Assembly (NCBI GenBank): GCA_038230835.1
Contig: JBBRMM010000007.1
Location: 72,049 to 136,048 of the forward strand
DNA from: DASUHT01 sp038230835
GTDB taxonomy: Bacteria; Actinomycetota; Thermoleophilia; Gaiellales; JAICJC01
Length of the DNA: 64,000 nucleotides
Reading direction: 5' to 3'
A model generated the notes under the pieces. That model made no database searches. It was given only the letters and a program-made list of their open reading frames with translations, and was not told the DNA's origin. Below, one piece after another: positions 57,248-64,000 of this stretch. Position 1 is the first letter of the stretch; every line of letters starts with the position of its first letter. A program made the translations under genes and the position numbers.

Positions 57248-57744
57248 CGCGTCAGCTCCACGCGCAGCCTGCGGGTACGCGCCATCTGGGCATGGCACAC
57301 GGCTGCGGCCAGGGCGTCGGCGGCGTGCGACGTCTCCGGCGGCGGGTCGAGGCCGAGGATCGCCGACACCATCCGCAGCATCTGGCCCTTGTCCGCCCGC
57401 CCGAAACCGCACACCGCGCTCTTGATCTCGGCCGGTGCGTACCCGTGAACCTCCACTCCCGCCACGCCGCACGCTGTCAGCACCGCTCCCCGCGCTTGAC
57501 CGACCGACAGGATCGTCCGTGGGTTGCGACCCACGTACAGATCCTCCAGCGCCACCGCATCGGGCGCGTGGCGCTCTAAAAGGCCTGCGACCTCGGTGTT
57601 GATGTGCGCAAGCCGCTGCTCCGGTCGCTCGGCCGGCGCCGTGGCGATGGCGCCGTGCTCGATTGCCGTCAGCCGGCTGCCCGCCACCGCGAGCACGCCG
57701 AAGCCGGTTTCGGCTATTCCAGGGTCGATGCCGATCACGATCAT
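57244..57744 (-). CDS. ruvC: Holliday junction resolvase RuvC
   Basis: 166 residues from ATG 57744. RNase H-like fold with IGIDPGIAETGFGVL (catalytic Asp), VALEDLYVGRNPRTILSVGQARGAV (Glu), and ETSHAADALAAAVCHA (Asp). First gene of ruvCAB. The promoter has -10 TACAGT (57756-57751) six bases before the ATG, so a leaderless mRNA is likely, and a LexA box lies just upstream. Confidence 0.95.
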   Translation of the reverse strand: MIVIGIDPGIAETGFGVLAVAGSRLTAIEHGAIATAPAERPEQRLAHINTEVAGLLERHAPDAVALEDLYVGRNPRTILSVGQARGAVLTACGVAGVEVHGYAPAEIKSAVCGFGRADKGQMLRMVSAILGLDPPPETSHAADALAAAVCHAQMARTRRLRVELTR

Positions 57745-57777
57745 TGGCACACTGTACTGATCGCCTCGGACGATCAT

Positions 57778-57791
57778 CGAACGTGCGTTCG
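57778..57791. promoter_or_regulatory. LexA (SOS) box between ruvC and a divergent membrane protein
   Basis: CGAACGTGCGTTCG fits CGAAC-N4-GTTCG. For ruvC (minus) it overlaps the -35 region of the TACAGT promoter. For the rightward gene it directly precedes TTGACG (57792-57797), 17 bp, CACACT (57815-57820), which ends 8 bp before ATG 57829. One LexA site could therefore control both. Confidence 0.8.
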
Positions 57792-57828
57792 TTGACGACC
57801 ACCCCGCCGGCGGGCACACTGAGAGAAC

Positions 57829-58290
57829 ATGACCGACCGCCCGAGACTGTGGATGCTGGTCGGCCTGGTCTTCTTCGCGCAGGTGTTCGGCGGAGCCGTC
57901 GGGCTGGCTGTTGCCGCGGCGATCGTCCGCCTGGCCGGCCTCTCGACCGGCCTGTTCGACCTGATCGCCGGCGTCCCGCAGGCCCCTGGTGTGGTTGCGC
58001 TGGCGGTGGTGACCGTGTGCGTGATGGTCGGGCAGGCCGCCCTGCTGCGGTTGTGGCTGGGCCTGACCACCCGCTCTCGGCTGGGCGCGGGCCGCGCTCT
58101 GCTGTCGGCCGCACTCGCGTGCAGCGTCTCGCTGGTGGCGACAGCGTTTCTGATCACCCACGGCTCGATGACGCTGCTGCAGGTGTTCGGCCGGCTGCTG
58201 GGGTTCCCGGTGTCGCTGACGACGGTGGCGATCACGAGCGCCCTGGTCTGGCGTTGGCTGGGCCGCTCGGCTCCGGCCGCCCCCGCCTGA
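57829..58290 (+). CDS. Hypothetical membrane protein divergent from ruvC
   Basis: 153 residues, ATG 57829, probably leaderless. Four hydrophobic helices (LWMLVGLVFFAQVFGGAVGLAVAAAIV, GVVALAVVTVCVMVGQAALLRLWLGL, ALLSAALACSVSLVATAFLI, LGFPVSLTTVAITSALVWRWLG). Family unknown. Its promoter is adjacent to a LexA box, so it may be DNA-damage inducible. Convergent with yebC, 6 bp apart. Confidence 0.7.
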   Translation: MTDRPRLWMLVGLVFFAQVFGGAVGLAVAAAIVRLAGLSTGLFDLIAGVPQAPGVVALAVVTVCVMVGQAALLRLWLGLTTRSRLGAGRALLSAALACSVSLVATAFLITHGSMTLLQVFGRLLGFPVSLTTVAITSALVWRWLGRSAPAAPA

Positions 58291-58296
58291 CGAGCG

Positions 58297-59049
58297 TCAG
58301 CCCGCCACCGCCTCCAGCACGGCGTCGGGGATGTCGAAGTTCGCATAGACGTCCTGGACGTCGTCGTTCTCCTCGAGGGCGTCGATCAGCCGGAGCAGTT
58401 TCCGTGCCGCGTCCTCTTCGAGCGCGACGGTGGTCTTGGGCACCAGCGTCAACTCGGCCGAATCGATGCTGACGCCGGCCTGCTCGAGCCCGTCGCGCAC
58501 GACACCGAGGTCGGTGGGCGCGGTCGTGACCTGCCAGGTGTCGCCATCCAGGGCCGCGTCCTCCGCGCCTGCGTCTGCGGCGGCCAGCACCAGGTCATCC
58601 TCGCTGACGGCGTCCGCGCCGACCAGGATCACGCCCTTGCGCTCGAACTGCCAGGCCACCGAGCCCGGCGTGCCCAGGCTGGAGTTGTGCTTGGCGAAGA
58701 TCGAGCGCACGTCTGCCGCGGTTCGGTTGCGGTTGTCGGTCAGGGCCTCGACGATGATCGCCACGCCGTCCGGGCCGTAGCCTTCGTAGGTGATGGCCTC
58801 GAACGCGTCGGAGCCCTCGGTGCCCCCGGTTGCGCGAGAGATCGCCCGCTCGATGTTGTCCTTGGGCATCGAGTACGAACGAGCCTTGGCGATCGCCGCC
58901 GCCAGGGTCGCGTTCGACCCCGGATCGGGCCCGCCCTCCTTGGCAGCCACGATGATCGCCCGCGAGAGCTTGGTGAACAGCTTGCCGCGCTTCTTGTCCT
59001 CGGCGCCCTTCTTGTGCTTGATGGTCGACCACTTGGAGTGCCCGCTCAC
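58297..59049 (-). CDS. yebC: YebC/PmpR family protein
   Basis: 250 residues. [30 protein letters not shown] is the family N-terminus, then GGPDPGSNATLAAAIAKARSYSMPKDNIERAI, EGYGPDGVAIIVEALTDNRNRTAADVRSIFAKH and YANFDIPDAVL near the end. YebC proteins are DNA-binding regulators, and some relieve ribosome stalling at proline runs. GTG start overlaps the pdxT stop (GTGA). Confidence 0.94.
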   Translation of the reverse strand: MSGHSKWSTIKHKKGAEDKKRGKLFTKLSRAIIVAAKEGGPDPGSNATLAAAIAKARSYSMPKDNIERAISRATGGTEGSDAFEAITYEGYGPDGVAIIVEALTDNRNRTAADVRSIFAKHNSSLGTPGSVAWQFERKGVILVGADAVSEDDLVLAAADAGAEDAALDGDTWQVTTAPTDLGVVRDGLEQAGVSIDSAELTLVPKTTVALEEDAARKLLRLIDALEENDDVQDVYANFDIPDAVLEAVAG

Positions 59050-59648
59050 GCCGCCACCCCCTCCCGCCGTGCGGCCACCATGCCGGCGAACAGACGGTGC
59101 AGCCGGCGATCCGCGGTCAGCTCCGGATGGAACGCGGTCACCAGCACCCGGCCCTCACGGGCGGCCACCGGGTGCCCGTCGTAGGTTGCGAGCACCTCCA
59201 CCCCGGCCCCGGCGCGCTCGATCCACGGGGCGCGGATGAAGACACCGGTCAGCGGCGTGCTGTCGCCGGCGACCCGCAGCTCGGCCTCGAAGCTGGCCAC
59301 CTGACGCCCAAAGGCGTTGCGGCGCACGTCGATGTCGATCAGCCCGAGGTGCCGCTGGTCGGGGCGGCCGTCCACCGCGGCGGCGGCTACCACGATCATG
59401 CCCGCGCAGGTGCCGAGCACAGGCGCGCCGGACGCATGCAGGGCGCGGATCGGCTGCTCCAGCCCGTAGGCGTCGATCAGCTTGGACATGGTGGTCGACT
59501 CGCCGCCCGGGATCACCAGGCCGCACGCGCCGTCGAGATCCGAGGCCACACGCGCCTCGACCGGATCGAGCCCGACCTCGGCAAGCGCAGCGCAGTGTTC
59601 GCGGAACGCCCCCTGCAGGGCGAGGACTGCGACTTTGCTACCAGCCAC
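59046..59648 (-). CDS. pdxT: Pyridoxal 5'-phosphate synthase glutaminase subunit PdxT
   Basis: 200 residues from GTG 59648, overlapping the last 11 bp of pdxS. Class I glutaminase: [27 protein letters not shown] (oxyanion strand), [12 protein letters not shown] with nucleophile Cys, and [11 protein letters not shown] with the His-Glu pair. Supplies ammonia to PdxS. Confidence 0.94.
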   Translation of the reverse strand: MAGSKVAVLALQGAFREHCAALAEVGLDPVEARVASDLDGACGLVIPGGESTTMSKLIDAYGLEQPIRALHASGAPVLGTCAGMIVVAAAAVDGRPDQRHLGLIDIDVRRNAFGRQVASFEAELRVAGDSTPLTGVFIRAPWIERAGAGVEVLATYDGHPVAAREGRVLVTAFHPELTADRRLHRLFAGMVAARREGVAA

Positions 59649-60522
59649 GGGTCTGCAGCAGCCCGCTCTCACCCAACTCGGAGATCTCGTTGCCGGGCAT
59701 CGCGTCGCCGAGGCCGAACGACACCTCGGCCACGATCTGCGGGTCGGCGAAGTGCGTGCACGCCTTGACGATCGCGTTCGCCATGGCGGCCGGATCGGAG
59801 CTCTTGAAGATGCCCGAGCCGACGAACAGCCCGTCGGCGCCGAGCTGCATCATCAGCGCGGCGTCGGCCGGGGTCGCGATCCCGCCGGCGGTGAACGTGA
59901 CCACCGGCAGTTTCCCGTGCTGGGCGCAGTAGGCGACCAGCTCGTACGGCGCGCGGTGCTCCTTGGCGGCGGCGTACAGCTCGTCCTCGTCCGCCGTTGT
60001 CAGGCGCTTGATCTCGCCCAGGATGGAGCGCATGTGGCGTACGGCCTCGACCACGTTTCCGGTACCCGCCTCGCCTTTGGACCGGATCATCGCCGCGCCC
60101 TCGGAGATCCGCCGCAGCGCCTCGCCCAGGTTGGTCGCTCCGCACACGAACGGCACCGTGAACTTCCACTTGTTGATGTGGTGCGCCTCGTCGGCCGGCG
60201 TGAGCACCTCGGACTCGTCGATGTAGTCGACCTCCAGCGCCTCCAGCACCTGCGCCTCGGCGAAGTGCCCGATCCGCGCTTTGGCCATCACGGGGATCGT
60301 CACCGCCTCCTGGATCTCGCGGATCTTGGACGGATCGGACATCCGCGCGACCCCGCCGTCGCGGCGGATGTCGGCCGGCACGCGCTCCAAGGCCATCACC
60401 GCGCACGCGCCCGCGTCCTCGGCGATGCGCGCCTGGGCGGCATCGGTGACGTCCATGATGACCCCGCCCTTCAACATCTCGGCAAGGCCACTCTTGACTC
60501 GCAACGTTCCGGTTTCACTCAC
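59638..60522 (-). CDS. pdxS: Pyridoxal 5'-phosphate synthase subunit PdxS
   Basis: 294 residues. Barrel enzyme making PLP from ribose-5-P, glyceraldehyde-3-P and ammonia. Seen: [81 protein letters not shown] with catalytic Lys, [32 protein letters not shown], and [14 protein letters not shown]. Highly conserved. Directs the operon pdxS-pdxT-yebC. Confidence 0.96.
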   Translation of the reverse strand: MSETGTLRVKSGLAEMLKGGVIMDVTDAAQARIAEDAGACAVMALERVPADIRRDGGVARMSDPSKIREIQEAVTIPVMAKARIGHFAEAQVLEALEVDYIDESEVLTPADEAHHINKWKFTVPFVCGATNLGEALRRISEGAAMIRSKGEAGTGNVVEAVRHMRSILGEIKRLTTADEDELYAAAKEHRAPYELVAYCAQHGKLPVVTFTAGGIATPADAALMMQLGADGLFVGSGIFKSSDPAAMANAIVKACTHFADPQIVAEVSFGLGDAMPGNEISELGESGLLQTRGW

Positions 60523-60568
60523 GGCGCAGCGCCCCTTGTATCGACGATTCGCGCCGTATCGTATCCGT

Positions 60569-61255
60569 TCAGCCGCTGTGCTTGAGCCGCTCCAGCCCCT
60601 CGGGGTCGATCACCCACACCTGACGCTCGCGGATGTCGATCACACCCGACTCGCGCAGCTCGTTGATCACCTTGGTCAGCGTTTCGCGGCTGGTGCCGAT
60701 CATCTCGGCCAGCTGCATGTGGGTGAACCGTTCGTCGATCCGGATCCCGTTTGGGGTCACCCGGCCGTAGCGGTCCATCAGGTGCAGCAGCTTGGCAGCG
60801 AGCCGCGCCGACACGCCACGGAAGGCCAGGCTCTCGAGGTTGTCCTCGGTCTCGCGCAGGCGGTCGGAGAGCGCCCGCAGGAGGTTGACGGCGATCTGCG
60901 GGTGGGCCGCGACGGCTCGCTCGAGGTCGGCCAGCCGGACGACTCGCAGTGCGCAGTCGGTCATCGCCTCGGCGTAGCCGTCGTGCGTGGAGAGTTCGAG
61001 CACGGTGCTGCGGCCGAAGATCCCGCCGGCATCCACCATCGAGAGCGTCAACTGGCGCCCGTCGGAGGCGCTGCGGTAGAGCCTCACCCGGCCGTCGGCC
61101 ACGACGTACATCGCGTCGGCGGCGTCGAACGGCGAGTAGATCAGCTCGCCGCGGCGAAAGCAGATCAGCGAGAAGCGGTCGTCGAACTCCGCGGTCGCGG
61201 CGTCGTTCAGCCCATCGAACAGTTCGTGGTCGGTGATACGCGCGGCGAGTGCCAT
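60569..61255 (-). CDS. Crp/Fnr-family transcriptional regulator
   Basis: 228 residues from ATG 61255 with AAGGGG upstream. Cyclic-nucleotide-binding-type domain ([54 protein letters not shown]) and a Crp-type helix-turn-helix ([51 protein letters not shown]). The cAMP-contact Arg/Ser set is not obvious and no Fe-S Cys cluster is present, so the ligand is unknown. Divergent from the tRNA gene. Confidence 0.9.
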   Translation of the reverse strand: MALAARITDHELFDGLNDAATAEFDDRFSLICFRRGELIYSPFDAADAMYVVADGRVRLYRSASDGRQLTLSMVDAGGIFGRSTVLELSTHDGYAEAMTDCALRVVRLADLERAVAAHPQIAVNLLRALSDRLRETEDNLESLAFRGVSARLAAKLLHLMDRYGRVTPNGIRIDERFTHMQLAEMIGTSRETLTKVINELRESGVIDIRERQVWVIDPEGLERLKHSG

Positions 61256-61341
61256 CGTCCCCTTTAGTACGCACCCGGACGGCGGTCGGTTTGCCGGTGC
61301 AGGTGGTCCGCCGCTGCGGCCACGCGATACGATGGCCCGCC

Positions 61342-61414
61342 GGGGGTGTAGCTCAGCGGTTAGAGCAGCCCGCTCATAACGGGTTGGTCGCTGGTTCGAC
61401 CCCAGCCGCCCCCA
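61342..61414 (+). tRNA. tRNA with CAT anticodon (tRNA-Met, or tRNA-Ile2)
   Basis: 73 nt. Acceptor GGGGGTG/CGCCCCC (one G-T pair), D-arm GCTC/GAGC, anticodon stem GCCCG/CGGGT with loop CTCATAA, T-arm GCTGG-TTCGACC-CCAGC, discriminator A, no CCA. CAT can be elongator Met, initiator Met or lysidine-modified Ile2; base 1 (G) pairs with C72, so not a classic initiator. Sequence alone does not settle Met versus Ile2. Confidence 0.93.
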
Positions 61415-62555
61415 CTGCGTCGCGCTCGTGGATACCGGGGCCCGGCCCCGAATATGCGGTGACCAATGCCAGTACGCCGAGTGCCACGGCAATCCCCCAC
61501 GGTTGGTCGAGCGACTGCTCGGCAGGGGTGAGCCAGAGCAGCGCCGGCGCGAACCAGAGCGCCGAGAGGCGCCGCCCGGAGACCGCGATCGGGGCCAGCA
61601 GCAGCGTGAAGTAGTGCAGCCACACGATCGGTGAGAGCACGAGCGCGGCACAGACCGTGAGACCGTGGGCGCGAGCGTCGCCACCGTGGCGGCCGGTGCG
61701 CCAGGCGGCGAGCAGAACCGCCGCCCCCGCGGCGAGCGCGAGCCCGCGGGCCGGGGTGGCTCCGAGTCCCAGCCGCAGACCGGCTGCGACGGGCGAGTAG
61801 CCCTGACCCTGCTCGATCTGCGAGAGCACCGAGATCATGTGCGGGTAGGCGCCCAGGCCCGCGAAGCTGATTGCGGCCCACGAGGCCGCGGTGGCCGCGG
61901 TCGCAGCCGCCATTGCGATGGCGGCCGCGCGGTACCGGCGGGTTGCCAGCAGCCACACGCCGACCGGCCACAGGAAGAGCTTCGCGCATACCAGCGCCGC
62001 CACCAGCACTCCCACCCGGCCGGGCCGATCCCGCCACCGCCACGCCGTCGCCAGCCCGAGCAGCAGCAGCGGCGAGAGCGTGCCGATCTCGATTCCCAGC
62101 AGCACCGGGGCCGCCATGTAGGCGGCCGCCATGCAGCGCGGGTCGCGGACGCCGTAGAGCCGAAGCGCGATCGCCGGCAGCGCCGCCAGGAGCACCACCA
62201 CCAGCAGGTTTGCGGCGCCCGCCGGGAGCACCGACAGGGGCGTGAGCAGCAGCAGCACGGGTGCCGGGTACACCGGCAACTCGATGATCCGCGGCGCCGG
62301 CGCGCCCGCGCTGATCTGCGCCAGCATGGAGTCGAGCGCGCCTGGGTTGTACGGCGACCTGCCGTCGAGGATCGCTCGCCCTGCGGTCCAGAGCCCGCCG
62401 TGGTAGTCGAATCCGACTGCGTGCCATCCTCCGGCGACCACCACCAGCGCCGCCAGCATCGCTGGCGCTGCGAGCAGCGCCAGCCGCGAGCCGGCACGGC
62501 GCAAGCCCAGGCCGCGCCGGGCGCCCGCGGGGGTCGAGACCGAAGTATTCATCAC
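61374..62555 (-). CDS. GT87/DUF2029-type mannosyltransferase-like membrane protein
   Basis: 393 residues. About ten hydrophobic helices and the family pattern GFDYHGGLWTAGRAILDGRSPYNPGALD (catalytic Asp region near the first loop) and SPIVWLHYFTLLLAPIAVS. GT87 enzymes use polyprenyl-phosphate mannose to extend lipid-linked mannans or related glycans in Actinobacteria. No stop codon occurs before the frame enters the opposite-strand tRNA gene; the last 14 codons (ending GAAGVEPATNPL) are antisense to its 3' half. Either the true C-terminus overlaps the tRNA or the gene lost its own stop. Confidence 0.78.
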   Translation of the reverse strand: MMNTSVSTPAGARRGLGLRRAGSRLALLAAPAMLAALVVVAGGWHAVGFDYHGGLWTAGRAILDGRSPYNPGALDSMLAQISAGAPAPRIIELPVYPAPVLLLLTPLSVLPAGAANLLVVVLLAALPAIALRLYGVRDPRCMAAAYMAAPVLLGIEIGTLSPLLLLGLATAWRWRDRPGRVGVLVAALVCAKLFLWPVGVWLLATRRYRAAAIAMAAATAATAASWAAISFAGLGAYPHMISVLSQIEQGQGYSPVAAGLRLGLGATPARGLALAAGAAVLLAAWRTGRHGGDARAHGLTVCAALVLSPIVWLHYFTLLLAPIAVSGRRLSALWFAPALLWLTPAEQSLDQPWGIAVALGVLALVTAYSGPGPGIHERDAVGAAGVEPATNPL

Positions 62556-62603
62556 CCCGTCATCGGCGGGGGCGCGCCGGATCGATAGAGTTCTTAGAGG
62601 CTC

Positions 62604-63500
62604 TTACAGCCCGAGCAAGCCGGTTCCGCCCGAAAGCGGGGTGGCTCCCGACGGAGCCTTGACGGTGAAGTCCTTCCCCCAGTCCGAGAACTGCGCGTCG
62701 AACGTGACGTCAGCCCCCGTGATCCCCCGCGCCGTCGACCGTGCATCGGCCGGCACGACCAAGCTGAGACGCGCGTTGAAGGCTGACGGAAGGTGGCTCG
62801 AGCGGTCGTAGGAGATGGAGCCGTGGGCGACGCGGATGGCTGAAACCGCCTTCTCCACCGTTGCCGCGCTCAACGGCTTCGACGAGTTGGCCGCGTGTTC
62901 GACATCGGTCAGCAGCGCGCGCACGTTCAGATCGGCGGCGATCGTGTCGGTCGAACCGCTCGAGCTGAGCTTGACGTTCTGCAACCAGGTCGACAGGTGC
63001 ATCTGCGAGAGCGTGTTCGGCGACAGCGACCCGGTCGAGCTCGACGTACCGGTCGAGTGCAGGGGGAACGAGTGCCACCCGGGCCCCAGCACCGTCGGCA
63101 GCGTGAGGTACCCGGTGCGCCCATCGGCTGAGAGCAGCTCTCCGGACGCCGACCCGCCGCTGAAGTTGAAGGCGAAGTGCAGGTCGAACTTGGTCGCCCC
63201 GGCACCGGTGTTGGTCGCGGAGTGGCCCTGGAACGTCAGGGACAGCGGTCCGCTGAGCATGGCGGCGCTCGGCCCGGCGCCCTGGAGGCTGCCGTGGAGG
63301 GTGAGTCCGAGCTTGAGGTTGAAGGCCACCGAGTGCTGGGAGGACGCTGCCGCCGAGCCGGCGGCGATGACGCCCGACGCGCTCGAAGTGGCGGACGAGT
63401 TGCCCGCCGAGGTGGAGGGATTCGACGAGCTCGATCCACCGCAACCCGCGGCAATCGAGACGGTCGCAAGCGCACATGCGAGCAAAATTCTACGGTTCAT
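62604..63500 (-). CDS. Secreted lipoprotein, LppX/LprG-like pattern
   Basis: 298 residues. Signal ILLACALATVSIAAGC with lipobox Cys at residue 20, then a Ser/Gly-rich linker (GGSSSSNPSTSAGNSSATSSA). The mature domain (SVAFNLKLGLTLHGSL ... LSLTFQGHSATNTGAGATKFDLHFAFNFSGG ... GYLTLPTVLGPGWHSFPL) looks like a lipid-binding antiparallel fold as in LppX/LprAFG or OmpA-independent carriers. Ligand unknown. Probably anchored to the outside of the membrane. Confidence 0.75.
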   Translation of the reverse strand: MNRRILLACALATVSIAAGCGGSSSSNPSTSAGNSSATSSASGVIAAGSAAASSQHSVAFNLKLGLTLHGSLQGAGPSAAMLSGPLSLTFQGHSATNTGAGATKFDLHFAFNFSGGSASGELLSADGRTGYLTLPTVLGPGWHSFPLHSTGTSSSTGSLSPNTLSQMHLSTWLQNVKLSSSGSTDTIAADLNVRALLTDVEHAANSSKPLSAATVEKAVSAIRVAHGSISYDRSSHLPSAFNARLSLVVPADARSTARGITGADVTFDAQFSDWGKDFTVKAPSGATPLSGGTGLLGL

Positions 63501-63556
63501 GCGACCCCCATCTAGAGACGTCCGTTGCCCTCGACGGATGTCACCTTAGCAGCCGT

Positions 63557-63994
63557 TCAGGACGCCCTGTGAAACCGCCCTCGCCAGCCTCCGCGGCCCG
63601 CGTCGGCCGCCGACCGCAGTGAGCCCAGGTCGAGCGTGGGCGGGGCCGGGCGGGCCTCGCCGCTGACGATCCGGCGCAGCCGCGCCAGGTTCTCGGTGTC
63701 GATCTCGACGATCATGCAGCCGACCAGCCGTCGGCCGCCGCTGTCGGCGGCGCGGGCGACCGCGACCCGCACGTCGGCATCCACACGTTCCGAGAAGAAT
63801 CGGCCGTGGAAGAGCAGCCGATCGCCCGGGCGCAGCAGGCGATCGGTCGTGAACGCAAGACCCTGCTCGGACACGTCGATCATCACACCGTCCACCCGGT
63901 CGCCGTCCACCACCTCCTGGCAGTTCACCGCCTCCAGCCAGGCCGTGCCCCCGGCCGGCACGCGGGCGGCTCGGCGGCGCAGCGGGTGCGGCAC
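63557..63994 (-). CDS. PilZ-domain protein (start possibly beyond window)
   Basis: 145 residues from GTG 63994; six bases remain before the window edge, so the real start may be upstream. Features of a c-di-GMP receptor: LRRRAARVPA (R-x3-R motif region) and MIDVSEQGLAFTTDRLLRPGDRLLF (D/N-x-S-x2-G), followed by a beta barrel (VGCMIVEIDTENLARLRRIV). C-terminal tail variable. Could act downstream of the HD-GYP protein encoded at 49196. Confidence 0.8.
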   Translation of the reverse strand: MPHPLRRRAARVPAGGTAWLEAVNCQEVVDGDRVDGVMIDVSEQGLAFTTDRLLRPGDRLLFHGRFFSERVDADVRVAVARAADSGGRRLVGCMIVEIDTENLARLRRIVSGEARPAPPTLDLGSLRSAADAGRGGWRGRFHRAS

Positions 63995-64000
63995 GACGTC

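Overview
The window is chromosomal DNA of a high-GC bacterium. Gene order (pdxS-pdxT-yebC, ruvC-ruvA-ruvB, queA-tgt-secDF, recJ and relA nearby), Actinobacteria-type LexA boxes of the form CGAAC-N4-GTTCG, many GTG starts with 4-base stop/start overlaps, and several promoters whose -10 box ends 6-9 bases before the start codon (leaderless mRNAs) point to Actinobacteria. A deep lineage such as Thermoleophilia is my best guess, from overall impression rather than from any search.

Layout. 1-8844: partial TetR regulator, a uracil-DNA-glycosylase-like protein, methyltransferase, RNase Z, an SOS-controlled LysM operon, a DHPS family protein, two tandem M29 aminopeptidases, and a DgcN/DgcA-like pair. 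8900-17641: an integrated element bounded by a 31-bp duplication of the 5' half of tRNA-Arg(CCG). 17763-37918: housekeeping and envelope genes (propeller lipoprotein, LuxR regulator, cupin, NodB deacetylase, LOG, CorA, HIT, phosphohexomutase, thioesterase, fRMsr-like GAF protein, phosphoesterase, RelA/SpoT, RecJ, UbiB). 37948-40988: an IS1595-like unit carrying five passenger genes. 41006-49034: small membrane proteins, Nudix, and a surface-glycan type cluster (two alkaline-phosphatase-superfamily enzymes, glycosyltransferase, ATP-grasp enzyme, deacetylase). 49196-60522: frameshifted GAF/HD-GYP gene, secDF, tgt, queA, ruvBAC, yebC, pdxT, pdxS. 60569-64000: Crp/Fnr regulator, a CAT-anticodon tRNA, GT87 glycosyltransferase, lipoprotein, PilZ protein.

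Most notable. The 8.7-kb tRNA-Arg element has a tyrosine integrase, a prim-pol/helicase replication protein followed by an iteron-like, palindrome-rich tract, a P27-type terminase small subunit without large subunit or capsid genes, an XRE regulator, and a cargo block with an SRA-HNH (type IV-like) restriction enzyme, an unknown protein and a winged-helix/TIR-like protein. This is the layout of a phage satellite (PICI-like) with a defence cassette, and I do not recognise it as a described actinobacterial element. A second system is the SOS regulon visible here: two LexA boxes in a LysM small-membrane-protein operon (YneA/ChiZ-like division inhibitor candidate), and a third box shared by ruvCAB and a divergent membrane protein. 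A dispersed palindromic repeat family (CGGTGCCAGGCACCG and CGGGGTCTGACCCCG cores) occupies several intergenic gaps and one gene end.
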